From a virus: a stretch of DNA of 64,000 nt. This document shows, in pieces, positions 25,755 to 34,458 of the stretch. Numbering within the stretch: the first letter of the stretch is position 1; every line of letters starts with the position of its first letter. Location of the stretch: positions 1 to 64,000 of the IMG/VR virus record IMGVR_UViG_3300032092_000015. One strand, 5' to 3'. Below the pieces are notes generated by a model. That model was not told where the DNA came from, searched no databases, and saw nothing but the letters and a program-made list of their open reading frames with translations. Both the position numbers and the translations under genes were made by a program.

Positions 25755-27569
25755 TTATCCATCACAACTTAAACAATCAACCATTGCTCTTTGTGCAATA
25801 TCTCCTCTAAGTACTGATTCTGATCTCATATAATAAAGAGTTTTGATACCTTGATTATAGGCTTCTAAATGTACTTGATTGATAAATTTAGGTTCTGCTT
25901 CATTTGGAAATGCTAAGTTTAAAGAAACTGCCTGGTCAACGTATTGTTGTCTAACTCCAGCCTGTTTAACTAATTCCATTTGATTAATTTCTTTGAAAGT
26001 TCTATACGCATCTTTCATTGGAATAAATTCATCTTTATGAACATTTTCTAATTCATTCATTTTATCTTTATGGATTGGGCGGCCTGCTTTTTCATCTAAT
26101 TTTTCACCAACACGAACAAAATATTCATCCATCCAATCTAAACCTTGAACTGATCCGCCATCGGCTAAAATTTGATCCCAAGTTTCTTTGTTATTCTTTT
26201 TGATAAAAGATAAAGCTTTTTCTAAGGTTGGATTTTTACGAATAAAAGTTCCTTTAGCTGTTTGTTCGGTAAATACGTTTGCTGCCCAAGGTTCTACTCC
26301 AGCCGAAACATTACCAGATAATTTAGAGTTAGAAACTGTTGGAGCAATTGCACGTAAATGCGTGTTTCTCATTCCAGTTCCAACGCACCATAAGGGTTCT
26401 CCAAATTCTGTTGCCATATCTCTACTTGCTCTTTCAGACTCTATTTTGATTTGACTAAAAATCTTACGAGTTTCAAATTGCGCAATAAGCGAATCAAATG
26501 GAATATTTCTGTCTTGTAGATAAGTGTGCCATCCTAAAACTCCAAGTCCTAATGCTCTACCTTTTTCAGCTGAACGAACTGAGTTTTCAAATCCTCTCAT
26601 GTATTTTGCTCGACTAATAAATTCAGAAAGAACACCATCTAGAAAATATGTTGACGTATATACTAAATCAGTATCTTTCCATTCATCATATTTTGCAAGG
26701 TTTAATGAGCTTAAACAACAAACAAATGAGTGATTCTCATCAGTGTGTAAAGTAATTTCTGAACAAATGTTGGTCATATAAACTTTTAAACCATTTTGTT
26801 TGTACGCTTCAGGGTTTGCTCTATTAACATTTCCTTTGTACATAATATATGGCTCTCCAGTTGCTTTACGTTTTCTAAGAACCGCAGCCCAGCGTTTTCT
26901 TGACTCTTTGTCTCCAGCTTCTAATTTAGCCATAAAACTATCAGAAACCACAGCACATTGGTGCATATTTAAGGATTGACGATTAACATCTCCCTTTGGT
27001 TCTCTAATTTCTAACCATTCCCAAAAATCACCATGTTCAATATCGATGTTAACTGATGCTGCTCCTCTTCTAACAGACCCTTGGTTGGTTGCTAAAATAG
27101 TAGAATCATAAATCTTAATAAATGGAACTACTCCATCTGATGTACCATTTTGAGAAATGCTAGAACCTGCTGGACGAATTTGATTTACTCCAATTCCAAC
27201 TCCACCTCCATGTTTTGCAAGTAGCATCATCTCTAAATTCTTAGAACCAATATCTTGAATTGAGTCGGCTACATCAATTCCAAAACATGAAATTGGCAAT
27301 CCTCTTTCTGTACCAGTATTTGATAAAACTGGAGTAGCTAAGTTTAACCAACCTTTCCAAATATAATCGAAGAATTTGCTTGCCAATTCTGGCTTTCCTA
27401 ATCTTTTTGCAACGCTAGTTGAAACTCTCCAATAAGCATCTTTAGGTGTTTCACCCTTTAACAAATATCCTTTTGATATTGTTTTAACATAAATTTCTGT
27501 ATTACCCCAAACTGGGAAATCTACTCCTAGTTCCCAGTTCAGTTGTTCTCCGTGATTAATTTGATCCAT
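25755..27569 (-). CDS. nrdA: Ribonucleotide reductase large subunit NrdA (class Ia)
   Basis: 604 residues, shorter than T4 NrdA (754) because the N-terminal ATP-cone is absent. Active-site residues: C95 in P-I-S-C-F-G and the C284/C285 pair as the redox cysteines, and N267-x-C269-x-E271 as the radical site. Y-Y-M-R-S-E-S near 580 is the radical-transfer tyrosine pair, and C-L-S-C at the C-terminus is the swinging reductant pair. Reduces ribonucleoside diphosphates for phage DNA synthesis. Without the cone it should escape dATP inhibition through that domain. Follows nrdB by 30 bases. Confidence 0.95.
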   Translation of the reverse strand: MDQINHGEQLNWELGVDFPVWGNTEIYVKTISKGYLLKGETPKDAYWRVSTSVAKRLGKPELASKFFDYIWKGWLNLATPVLSNTGTERGLPISCFGIDVADSIQDIGSKNLEMMLLAKHGGGVGIGVNQIRPAGSSISQNGTSDGVVPFIKIYDSTILATNQGSVRRGAASVNIDIEHGDFWEWLEIREPKGDVNRQSLNMHQCAVVSDSFMAKLEAGDKESRKRWAAVLRKRKATGEPYIMYKGNVNRANPEAYKQNGLKVYMTNICSEITLHTDENHSFVCCLSSLNLAKYDEWKDTDLVYTSTYFLDGVLSEFISRAKYMRGFENSVRSAEKGRALGLGVLGWHTYLQDRNIPFDSLIAQFETRKIFSQIKIESERASRDMATEFGEPLWCVGTGMRNTHLRAIAPTVSNSKLSGNVSAGVEPWAANVFTEQTAKGTFIRKNPTLEKALSFIKKNNKETWDQILADGGSVQGLDWMDEYFVRVGEKLDEKAGRPIHKDKMNELENVHKDEFIPMKDAYRTFKEINQMELVKQAGVRQQYVDQAVSLNLAFPNEAEPKFINQVHLEAYNQGIKTLYYMRSESVLRGDIAQRAMVDCLSCDG

Positions 27570-27599
27570 GTAAAATATAATTGTATTGTTTATTTATTC

Positions 27600-28616
27600 T
27601 TATGAAAACATGTCATCCGCGTCCCAATTCTCATCTTCTCCTGCCTTTGAGTAGTCAGTTGGTCGAATTGCAAAAAAGTCAGTGTGTGTATGTCCTCCAG
27701 TTAAGTGATAGAACCAATCTAATTGACTAGCCATTGCTTCACTATAATGGAAAATGCTTTCATATCCTAATTCATTAAGTTTTTCGTTTGCCCTTTTCTT
27801 AATAAATTCTTTAAGGTCTGCTGCTTGCATGTTTTCAAGGTCTCCCATTTCAAACATTTTATCAATGAATTGGAATTCCATTTCAACCATTAATTTTGCA
27901 GCTTCTTCTACTTGAGATTGAACTGCACCTTTTAGTTCAGGATATTCTTCGCACATGTGTCGAAATAACTGACAACCCATTTTTGAGTGTAATGATTCAT
28001 CTCTAACTGACCATTTCATTTGCTGACCAATACCTTTAAGTAGGTTGCGCATCTGGAATGAATATAAAACTGCAAATGATGAATATAGTGAAACGCCTTC
28101 AGCAAAAGCAGAGAAGATCGCAAGTGATCTGGCTACTTCCTTTCTAGCAGAAGAATCGTGTTGTAAATCTAAATGATTATAATCATTACTAGTTTCTAAT
28201 AAGAATTCAAACTTTTGAGAAATTGATGGTTCTTTAAGAAATGCAGCAAAATCTTCTAATCCTAAAGTTTCATTTAAATATGAGTAAGCAACAGCATGCA
28301 CTGTTTCATTCGAACCAAAAGCCATCGCCATTTGTCTAATCTCATGTTTTGGAAACCATTTAGTAACCATGCCAGTCCAATAATCTGAAACTGCACATTC
28401 GGTTTGTGCAAATCCTAATAATATATTACCAACAAGATTCTTTTCAGATGGTGTTAAGTTTTCATTCCAATCTTTAAGATCGCCTTGCATTGAAATTTCA
28501 GTATGTAACCAATGAGCTTGCATTACTGGAAGCCATCCTTCAGTATAGTACATTGGATATTCAAAGGGTTTATACTCTACGCGTTCAACAAATAATGATG
28601 ATTTTGAATTTTCCAT
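27600..28616 (-). CDS. nrdB: Ribonucleotide reductase small subunit NrdB
   Basis: 338 residues. Di-iron/tyrosyl-radical partner of NrdA. Ligand motifs visible: E-C-A-V-S-D-Y (about 112), N-E-T-V-H-A-V-A-Y-S-Y (about 140), E-G-V-S-L-Y-S-S-F (about 193) and R-D-E-S-L-H (about 225). Acidic C-terminus D-D-M-F-S can bind NrdA. Sits between polymerase halves, upstream of nrdA. Confidence 0.95.
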   Translation of the reverse strand: MENSKSSLFVERVEYKPFEYPMYYTEGWLPVMQAHWLHTEISMQGDLKDWNENLTPSEKNLVGNILLGFAQTECAVSDYWTGMVTKWFPKHEIRQMAMAFGSNETVHAVAYSYLNETLGLEDFAAFLKEPSISQKFEFLLETSNDYNHLDLQHDSSARKEVARSLAIFSAFAEGVSLYSSFAVLYSFQMRNLLKGIGQQMKWSVRDESLHSKMGCQLFRHMCEEYPELKGAVQSQVEEAAKLMVEMEFQFIDKMFEMGDLENMQAADLKEFIKKRANEKLNELGYESIFHYSEAMASQLDWFYHLTGGHTHTDFFAIRPTDYSKAGEDENWDADDMFS

Positions 28617-28652
28617 TTTTTTAATTTTTTTTGCTTTTAATTTAGACTAAAA

Positions 28653-28677
28653 TGGCCTAGATAGTTATTCCAGGCCA
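28653..28677 (-). other. Hairpin in nrdB leader
   Basis: Inverted repeat TGGCCT/AGGCCA with a 13-base loop, followed on the minus strand by TTTTAG, lying between the AATATATAAA box and the nrdB start. Could be an attenuator or weak terminator. Confidence 0.35.
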
Positions 28678-28694
28678 AGTGTTGTAGGGATTTC

Positions 28695-28704
28695 TTTATA
28701 TATT
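28695..28704 (-). promoter_or_regulatory. Candidate promoter before nrdB
   Basis: AATATATAAA on the minus strand, 79 bases before the nrdB ATG. Identical to the motif before virion genes, although nrdB would not be expected to be late-only. Confidence 0.4.
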
Positions 28705-28734
28705 AAAGTCATCTTCCTAGACTCATACCGGGAA

Positions 28735-30144
28735 TTAATCTTTTTTCTTAGCTAATAACTTTTTATAGTAATCTGCTTTTTCGTATAACTGGTATGATGT
28801 TGATTTGTATTGTTTACGTTTTGAATATAAATCAGAAAGAATCATTTTTAACATTGAATCTTCTTTATTATAAACAACACCATTCTCGCAAACAATAACA
28901 TTTTTATCTTTTCGACGCTCTTCAATTTTCGAAGCAGGTACCTTTTCAATAAAGGCATCTGGAGAAATATTAAACTGTCGCATGATTGATGGATATAGAG
29001 ATGCAAAGTCAAATGCACTTACTCCAGCATAGAAACCAACTTTAGGTTCTTTAACAAAAGCTCCGGCATATTGTGTTTCTTTTTTACCATCTTCACGTTG
29101 TTCTGAACCGATTCTAAATCCAGATTCTGCCATCTTACGAGCAATTAATGCTTCAGTTACAGCAACTGGAGAAGCAGCTTTATAAATTGGCATTCTAGTA
29201 ATATTAGCAAGAGTTAAAAGTACTTCCATTGATTTTAACTTTTTATCAATATAATATACTAGAACGGAGTCAACTACGTTATAATAAACATACTTTTTAA
29301 AATCGTCTCGATATAAATCTTGTAAGCCTCCATTGTATTTAATTTTATTTAAATTTAATACTTGGCCAGAAACATAATCAAGTGAATTTGATTCTTTAAC
29401 TTTTACAGATTTATCATACTTATCATAAAGTTGCATGTAGTCAAGAATACCCATGTGTAATGGTCTTGAATCAGTTGGATCAACTGCTTTTGTAATTGCA
29501 GATTCAGCAATGTCAATTTGTAAATGCTTACAACGATTTACAATATATTGCCAGTCATAATTAATAAAATTCCAGCCGGTCATCATTGGAAACTTAGGCA
29601 TAAATTTATACAAAAATGTATAAACCATGTCATACTCGGTTTTAAACTTAATATATTGAAAAGTCCAATCAGTGTCTAATGATTTAAAATATTCATTAGT
29701 ATCTTTTTCAATTTGAGAGATTTGTTCTGAACTTAAATCTTCTAAACCTAATACGATTGCCTTTTTATTTGGAGTAATAATTGAAAAAGTAAGGATTCTT
29801 GATTTTGCTTCTTCAGCTCTTGGAAAACCGTCAACAATCTCAGTTTCAATGTCGACAAAATAAGTTTTTGGCATATTGTATGCGTAAATTTCTTCTTTGT
29901 CTTTTTCAGAAAGACTGTCCATGAAATATACTAGCGAAAACTTATTAAACTGACGGGACGGCTGCAACTTAATTGCTCTGCCGTCCCAGTTTTTAAATTT
30001 TTGGCTTGCTTCGCGCTCTTTTTGGTCACAAACAAACCAGTTTTGATACTGATTAATTGGGTATCTCTTAAATGCAACTTCACCTTCTTTATTGTAAAAA
30101 GAGATCATTACCTCTTTATCTCTTTGCTCAATATCTAATAACAT
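28735..30144 (-). CDS. gp43A: DNA polymerase gp43, N-terminal part (split gene)
   Basis: 469 residues with the uracil-sensing N-terminal and 3'-5' exonuclease domains and the first part of the palm. Exo I F-V-D-I-E at D98/E100, Exo II W-N-F-I-N-Y-D near 203, Exo III Y-N-V-V-D near 287, and motif A D-F-A-S-L-Y-P-S-I near 375. It ends after S-K-R-K-Q-Y-K, the first fingers helix, with a Lys-rich tail; motifs B and C are in the gene at 23648-24844, 3.9 kb away beyond nrdB, nrdA and gp45. Overlaps the gp56-like gene by one base. Confidence 0.93.
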   Translation of the reverse strand: MLLDIEQRDKEVMISFYNKEGEVAFKRYPINQYQNWFVCDQKEREASQKFKNWDGRAIKLQPSRQFNKFSLVYFMDSLSEKDKEEIYAYNMPKTYFVDIETEIVDGFPRAEEAKSRILTFSIITPNKKAIVLGLEDLSSEQISQIEKDTNEYFKSLDTDWTFQYIKFKTEYDMVYTFLYKFMPKFPMMTGWNFINYDWQYIVNRCKHLQIDIAESAITKAVDPTDSRPLHMGILDYMQLYDKYDKSVKVKESNSLDYVSGQVLNLNKIKYNGGLQDLYRDDFKKYVYYNVVDSVLVYYIDKKLKSMEVLLTLANITRMPIYKAASPVAVTEALIARKMAESGFRIGSEQREDGKKETQYAGAFVKEPKVGFYAGVSAFDFASLYPSIMRQFNISPDAFIEKVPASKIEERRKDKNVIVCENGVVYNKEDSMLKMILSDLYSKRKQYKSTSYQLYEKADYYKKLLAKKKD

Positions 30145-30611
30145 TAATATCCTCGTTTTTGGCGTTGCTTATTCTCTTCTGCTTTTGCAAAGTAGTAATT
30201 GTATGCTGTTTTTGCATCTAATCCAATAGATGCTGCATAATTTATAAAGAAGTGCAGAATATCTACCCATTCCATATAAAGCTCTTTGCGATCGTTTTCT
30301 GAAAGATCGGAAATTTTCAGGTTTTCATACTTTGTATGAGCTGTTTTCCAATACTTCCATACTGCATTACCATCTCCATCTTTAATTCCACCAAGTGCAT
30401 CGGTCATTTCATGAATTTCATCAAGCACTGCGTGAGTGTTAACATGCCAGAAATTCATAATATCTCTGATTGTCATGTTATCAAAATCAAAGCCATAAGT
30501 TTTTTCTTGCATTTCTTTTTGGTGGTTCATTATATCCGCCAAGTGTGTTGTAGATTTATCATAGAAGTCATTTACTTCTAAATCTTTACATTCATTATCA
30601 ATATTTGCCAT
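30144..30611 (-). CDS. gp56: dCTPase/dUTPase, gp56-like (all-alpha NTP pyrophosphatase)
   Basis: 155 residues (T4 171). Hydrolyses dUTP and possibly dCTP to monophosphates. Metal-binding D-E-I-H-E near 75, the V-W-K-Y-W-K segment, L-S-E-N-D-R-K-E, E-W-V-D-I-L-H-F-F near 115, and the C-terminal E-E-N-K-Q-R-Q-K-R-G-Y, which matches T4 A-E-N-F-A-R-Q-D-R-G-Y. In T4 it excludes unmodified dCTP; no dCMP hydroxymethylase is in this window, so a plain dUTPase role is equally possible. Confidence 0.9.
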   Translation of the reverse strand: MANIDNECKDLEVNDFYDKSTTHLADIMNHQKEMQEKTYGFDFDNMTIRDIMNFWHVNTHAVLDEIHEMTDALGGIKDGDGNAVWKYWKTAHTKYENLKISDLSENDRKELYMEWVDILHFFINYAASIGLDAKTAYNYYFAKAEENKQRQKRGY

Positions 30612-30627
30612 ATACTATTTTATAGTT

Positions 30628-31056
30628 TTATTTATTATTGTTTACGAATTTAATATAATCGTGAATATAATTTCTGATTCTTTCAGATCCGACAGGATTC
30701 ATTGAATGTACATGAAATTCTGGAAATTTTAACTTATTGTCAATACAATACTCTACCAAAAATTTAGCACAGTCTAAACCTGTTTTTTCTTCAAATTCTT
30801 GCGGATAATCAGCGCCATCTCCACACATTGCTGGAGAATAATGTTCATCTGCTAAATCATGGTCAAAAGATACTAATTCAGGAACTCCATTAGTTACAAT
30901 CCATTTTACGAATTGATTGTAATCTTTAACAATATCCCACTGTTTTTGGGTATAATCAGCAGCCGCAAGTCCAATGCGAGCAGGCATATATGCAATACAA
31001 TCGTATGGATGCCTAAAATCGTCTAAGAATAAATTTTTGATATTACTTGCTTTCAT
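30628..31056 (-). CDS. Cyclic-phosphate processing receiver-like domain (cREC)
   Basis: 142 residues from ATG 31056; a start at 31125 would run back into the previous gene. L-F-L-D-D-F-R-H-P near the N-terminus and V-S-F-D-H-D-L-A in the middle form the Asp cluster of the receiver-like family that Burroughs and Aravind linked to processing of cyclic phosphate RNA ends. H-V-H-S-M-N-P-V-G near the C-terminus is also typical. Such genes travel with RNA repair ligases, and ligase-like proteins occur at 40862-44000. Function here is inferred. Confidence 0.65.
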   Translation of the reverse strand: MKASNIKNLFLDDFRHPYDCIAYMPARIGLAAADYTQKQWDIVKDYNQFVKWIVTNGVPELVSFDHDLADEHYSPAMCGDGADYPQEFEEKTGLDCAKFLVEYCIDNKLKFPEFHVHSMNPVGSERIRNYIHDYIKFVNNNK

Positions 31057-31066
31057 AATAGTTATA

Positions 31067-32116
31067 TTAGAAAAGCGCGTTTTGTTCAAAATTATTATTA
31101 AAAAAGTACTCCATAACTGAATCATCGGTTCTGGCTACTTTTCGACGGCTAATTAAATGCGGATTGTTTCTTAGTCGGTAATAAACTCCATACTGACAAA
31201 GACCAACTTCGCAACCATAAGTTTTAAGATCGTTTTGTTCTTCTTGGAAAATTTTCTTACCATCAACGTAAACATTATGCGTGGATTCATGCAATGGAAT
31301 GTCTCCAATTAGATCTTTGTAGTTTTCTCGGAACCAAATAACTCTATCGCCATAAGGAATATCACATCCTTCGCCAAACATAAGATCTAATGTATATCTA
31401 GCACCAGGACCAGGAACACAGAATCTTTCGTCATGGTTAATTGGAATTCTTGGATTTACAGAATTAGACGTTGAACAGTGATATCCGTAGTATTGTCCCA
31501 CACCTTCAAGCGAGGAGATAATATCATACATCTCACTTAAAGATTTTACTTGGGCCATTCTACCTGTGATTCCTCGAGGTATAAAAGATGCTACCCATAA
31601 TAGAATATTGATTTTATGAGCATCTCTTGGTTGATTTCTTAACTGAGCAACATAATTATTTGCAGCACCAAAAAGACTTGTACGTAATTCCGTACTTCCA
31701 TAGATTGGTAAACCTAAAGAAACGGCATCTTCTAAATTTTTACGGATTTTATCTTCATATTCTCTATCAACTAAAAGTCTTTCAAAATCAACTAAAGCTG
31801 TTTTAGGATTTGGGTCTCTTGTTAATACTTGGTGAATTCCACGAGCTCCATAGAAGTGAGAAATAATTGTGTTGCAAATAATATTATCCATTGAGATTGG
31901 AGCATACACGATGTTCTCCATGATATATCTCATACGATCGTCTAGAGTAATTTGAGGATGGAAATATTCAACTGTTTCTCCAAGAGCATCGTCTCCACCG
32001 CTGTCGTAACTTTCAAGAACACCCATATTATAGAGTGCTCTTTCATTTACTTTATTAAAGAATCGTCCAACGTCTTTTACAACGTCCATATTGACTTGTT
32101 CAATTATATTACTCAT
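31067..32116 (-). CDS. DNA-glycosylase-fold-like protein (possible aGPT-Pplase relative)
   Basis: 349 residues, helical. Residues about 205-250 contain G-Q-Y-Y-G-Y-H, then F-C-V-P-G-P-G-A-R-Y-T-L-D, which resembles the helix-hairpin-helix G-P-G-A element of the putative thymine-modifying pyrophosphorylase families described with hypermodified phage DNA. A H-E-S-T-H-N-V segment and several Cys follow. Ends N-A-L-F, one of six Leu-Phe tails. The family link is tentative. Next to FkbM methyltransferase, HAD and inositol synthase genes. Confidence 0.5.
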   Translation of the reverse strand: MSNIIEQVNMDVVKDVGRFFNKVNERALYNMGVLESYDSGGDDALGETVEYFHPQITLDDRMRYIMENIVYAPISMDNIICNTIISHFYGARGIHQVLTRDPNPKTALVDFERLLVDREYEDKIRKNLEDAVSLGLPIYGSTELRTSLFGAANNYVAQLRNQPRDAHKINILLWVASFIPRGITGRMAQVKSLSEMYDIISSLEGVGQYYGYHCSTSNSVNPRIPINHDERFCVPGPGARYTLDLMFGEGCDIPYGDRVIWFRENYKDLIGDIPLHESTHNVYVDGKKIFQEEQNDLKTYGCEVGLCQYGVYYRLRNNPHLISRRKVARTDDSVMEYFFNNNFEQNALF

Positions 32117-32125
32117 AATATTATT

Positions 32126-32797
32126 TTATTTTTTAAACCAACAATCATATCCAGCAGTTTTATTAAAAACTGTAAATGCATGTACATGATTATGGTTTGG
32201 ATATAATTCAACCAATCTTTCAATTGCAGGTTCAGCAAATCGTTTTACTTTACCCATATGAAGTTCAACAAATAAAACTTCTGGATGATAAGCTTCAACA
32301 GCTTGTAAAATTTCGTATTCAGCTCCTTCAATATCGATTTTAATAATGTCTGGTCTATATTTGTCTAATAACTCCTGAATATTAAAATTGTTTACTTCAT
32401 CATAATCTGAAAATTGACTACGTTTCATAATTGAAGTAGAACAATGCGCTTGTTTACTTTTACCTTTATAGATTCTAAGAGTTGGGCATGTTTGTCCAGA
32501 AACTGCACCGTGTATGATGTTTGCCTTTGGCTCATTTCTAAAACTATTCATCATTTTTTCATAGTTTCTAGAATCACATTCAACCGTATAAACAGCTTGA
32601 GCTCCACCATCAATTGCAATCTTTGTAAACCCTCCAATATTACCACCTAAATCTAAACATACTTTACCAGTATAATCAATTTCTGGTTTTATGTAATGTA
32701 TAATGCAATCGGTAATCATGTTATTATCGACGCGTTCAGTTGCATTTAGGTACCTAAGGTAATGTTTCTTTAATCCCTTTTGGAAATCATTTAACAT
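32126..32797 (-). CDS. FkbM-family SAM-dependent methyltransferase
   Basis: 223 residues. Rossmann SAM-binding motif C-L-D-L-G-G-N-I-G-G-F-T near 45-56, acidic E-C-D at the end of strand 2, and I-I-K-I-D-I-E-G-A-E-Y-E-I-L near 148, which is the FkbM signature. FkbM enzymes O-methylate sugars or small molecules; the phage substrate is unknown. Coupled within the accessory cluster (gaps of about 9 bases each side). Confidence 0.85.
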   Translation of the reverse strand: MLNDFQKGLKKHYLRYLNATERVDNNMITDCIIHYIKPEIDYTGKVCLDLGGNIGGFTKIAIDGGAQAVYTVECDSRNYEKMMNSFRNEPKANIIHGAVSGQTCPTLRIYKGKSKQAHCSTSIMKRSQFSDYDEVNNFNIQELLDKYRPDIIKIDIEGAEYEILQAVEAYHPEVLFVELHMGKVKRFAEPAIERLVELYPNHNHVHAFTVFNKTAGYDCWFKK

Positions 32798-32805
32798 ATT
32801 TTATA

Positions 32806-33174
32806 TTATTTTTCTACTAAATTTGATACAATATGGACTATGTCAAGATCTGGATGTTCTTGTTTAATCACAGCAATTTGAACTTCATCATCATCGAAAA
32901 AACGCTCAACAATAATTCCCTGTTCTGCCAATTCTCTAATTGTTTTTGCTTTATGTTTTCCAGAGAATACTCTAGCTTCAACACTATGATTTCCTCTTTC
33001 AGCCAATGTCATTTGATTAAAATATACATTGGTTGAGATTCCCATTTCAGATAGTTTTTCAAAAACATAGGGTGCTTCTTCTTGACAACGACCAGTAATA
33101 ATAACATCGTCACTATATCTAGGACAAACACCAATTGATACTACACCATCAAAATCGTATGCAAATATTTTCAT
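32806..33174 (-). CDS. HAD-superfamily hydrolase
   Basis: 122 residues from ATG 33174; an upstream ATG at 33216 lies inside the terminator of the preceding gene and is rejected. HAD motif I Y-D-F-D-G-V (D7, D9), motif II I-I-T-G-R and motif IV F-F-D-D-D-E. Small capless HAD, likely a phosphatase. It is the next gene after the inositol-phosphate synthase, so a phosphatase step on its product is an attractive but unproven idea. Confidence 0.8.
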   Translation of the reverse strand: MKIFAYDFDGVVSIGVCPRYSDDVIITGRCQEEAPYVFEKLSEMGISTNVYFNQMTLAERGNHSVEARVFSGKHKAKTIRELAEQGIIVERFFDDDEVQIAVIKQEHPDLDIVHIVSNLVEK

Positions 33175-33193
33175 TTCTTTCTTTTTTAAAAAA

Positions 33194-33218
33194 AGATGGA
33201 GAGCAAAACTCTCCATCT
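33194..33218 (-). terminator. Terminator after inositol-phosphate synthase gene
   Basis: Ten-base-pair stem AGATGGAGAG/CTCTCCATCT with a 5-base loop, followed on the minus strand by TTTTTTT. Confidence 0.88.
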
Positions 33219-33229
33219 ATTTGGATTAA

Positions 33230-34408
33230 TTAAGCCTTAACCTGTTTCTCTGTAACTTTAGTAAGTTTACGATTTGCTAAAGCTTCGCATTCTTGAACAG
33301 CGTCAACAAACATCATTTGTTGAGGTGGTGTCTTTTGAGTAAATGCAGATGGTCCACGAAGAGCACCAACAATTCCCATTTCTCTTGCAACTCTAACATA
33401 ACGTAGAGCGTCAATTACAACTCCTGCGGAGTTTGGACTATCTTGTACAGATAGTTGAGCATCAAAAATAACCGGTGCTCCACCAAATCCTTCAAGTTCT
33501 AAACGGAAGTTTGCAACTTTATTATCTCCATAGTAAGAGATATATTCAGAAGGACCAGCATGTAAGAATGAACCTTCGGTTGAGATTCCACGAATATCAT
33601 TCTGAGCACGAATTACATTCTCTTTAGAAATCTTTTTAGATTTCAAACGAGATTTATCTTCCATATTTAAGAAGTCAGTATTACCACCAACATTACGTTG
33701 AATATGTGCTCTTACTACGTGGCCTCTTTCGAATGCAAGTTCTTGTAACATTTGAGACAAGATAGATGCACCAAATTGAGAACGCATATCATCACCAATC
33801 AATGGAATTCCTGCGTCGATAAAACGTTTCTCCCATGCTGGATCAGATGCAATAAATACTGGAATACAGTTAACAAAAGAGATTCCAGTTTCTAGACAAA
33901 TTTCTGCCCAAAATTCTGTTGCTGCTTGAGAACCTACTGGTAAGTAGTTAATCAATACCTCAACTTCATGTTCTTTTAATTGAGAGATGATTTTGTCTTT
34001 CCACTGTCTGTCTTTTTTATCAGTCCATTCAGTACGATTAGTTTCAGTTGAATTTCTCAACTCTTCAGAAACCAAGAAACGATTTGTTTCTGGATATGCA
34101 TCCATTAACAATGCGTAACCATCAATAACTGGTGCTTCATATACTGGAGCAGTAGAATCGATAGTTGGAACAATGTCCCATGCAGAGTTTGGACGCTGCT
34201 TCAATGCAACACCTAATGGTTGATTTACTTTACGTTCATCAATATCAAAAGCACAAACGAATTCAATATCTTTTGCACCATATCCACCGATGTCGCTACG
34301 CATCATACCGTCGATGTTTGCTTCATTTTCGGTGTAGAATTGTACTCCTTCTACTAGAGACTTGGCACAATTTCCTGTACCAATAATTGCAACTTTAATT
34401 TTACTCAT
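33230..34408 (-). CDS. ino1: Inositol-3-phosphate synthase (MIPS)
   Basis: 392 residues, the length of short bacterial and archaeal MIPS. Converts glucose-6-phosphate to myo-inositol-3-phosphate using NAD. N-terminal Rossmann I-G-T-G-N-C-A-K-S; C-terminal half with G-G-N-T-D-F-L-N-M, K-S-K-K-I-S-K, P-S-E-Y-I-S-Y-Y-G-D and Q-D-S-P-N-S-A-G-V-V-I-D-A, all MIPS hallmarks. Its own GAAAC-N17-TATAAC promoter and its own terminator make it a single-gene unit. Unusual in a phage; may feed glycan, lipid or DNA modification. Confidence 0.9.
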   Translation of the reverse strand: MSKIKVAIIGTGNCAKSLVEGVQFYTENEANIDGMMRSDIGGYGAKDIEFVCAFDIDERKVNQPLGVALKQRPNSAWDIVPTIDSTAPVYEAPVIDGYALLMDAYPETNRFLVSEELRNSTETNRTEWTDKKDRQWKDKIISQLKEHEVEVLINYLPVGSQAATEFWAEICLETGISFVNCIPVFIASDPAWEKRFIDAGIPLIGDDMRSQFGASILSQMLQELAFERGHVVRAHIQRNVGGNTDFLNMEDKSRLKSKKISKENVIRAQNDIRGISTEGSFLHAGPSEYISYYGDNKVANFRLELEGFGGAPVIFDAQLSVQDSPNSAGVVIDALRYVRVAREMGIVGALRGPSAFTQKTPPQQMMFVDAVQECEALANRKLTKVTEKQVKA

Positions 34409-34430
34409 GATTTTTAGTAATTTGTTTTAA

Positions 34431-34458
34431 GTTATACTTATAATTTATAAAAGGTTTC
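34431..34458 (-). promoter_or_regulatory. GAAAC-N17-TATAAC promoter of inositol-phosphate synthase
   Basis: Minus strand TGAAAC, 17 bases, TATAAC, 23 bases before the ATG. The TGAAAC overlaps the end of the SGNH-like gene by two bases. Confidence 0.68.

Noticed and set aside
23648-30144. Split polymerase as a frameshift or a pair of split inteins
   Set aside because: The halves are 3.9 kb apart with three full genes between them, both have proper starts and stops, and no intein Cys or His-Asn borders are seen at the break.
33175-33216. Longer HAD start at 33216
   Set aside because: The extra codons lie inside the terminator hairpin of the inositol synthase gene, and the HAD motif starts directly after the next Met.
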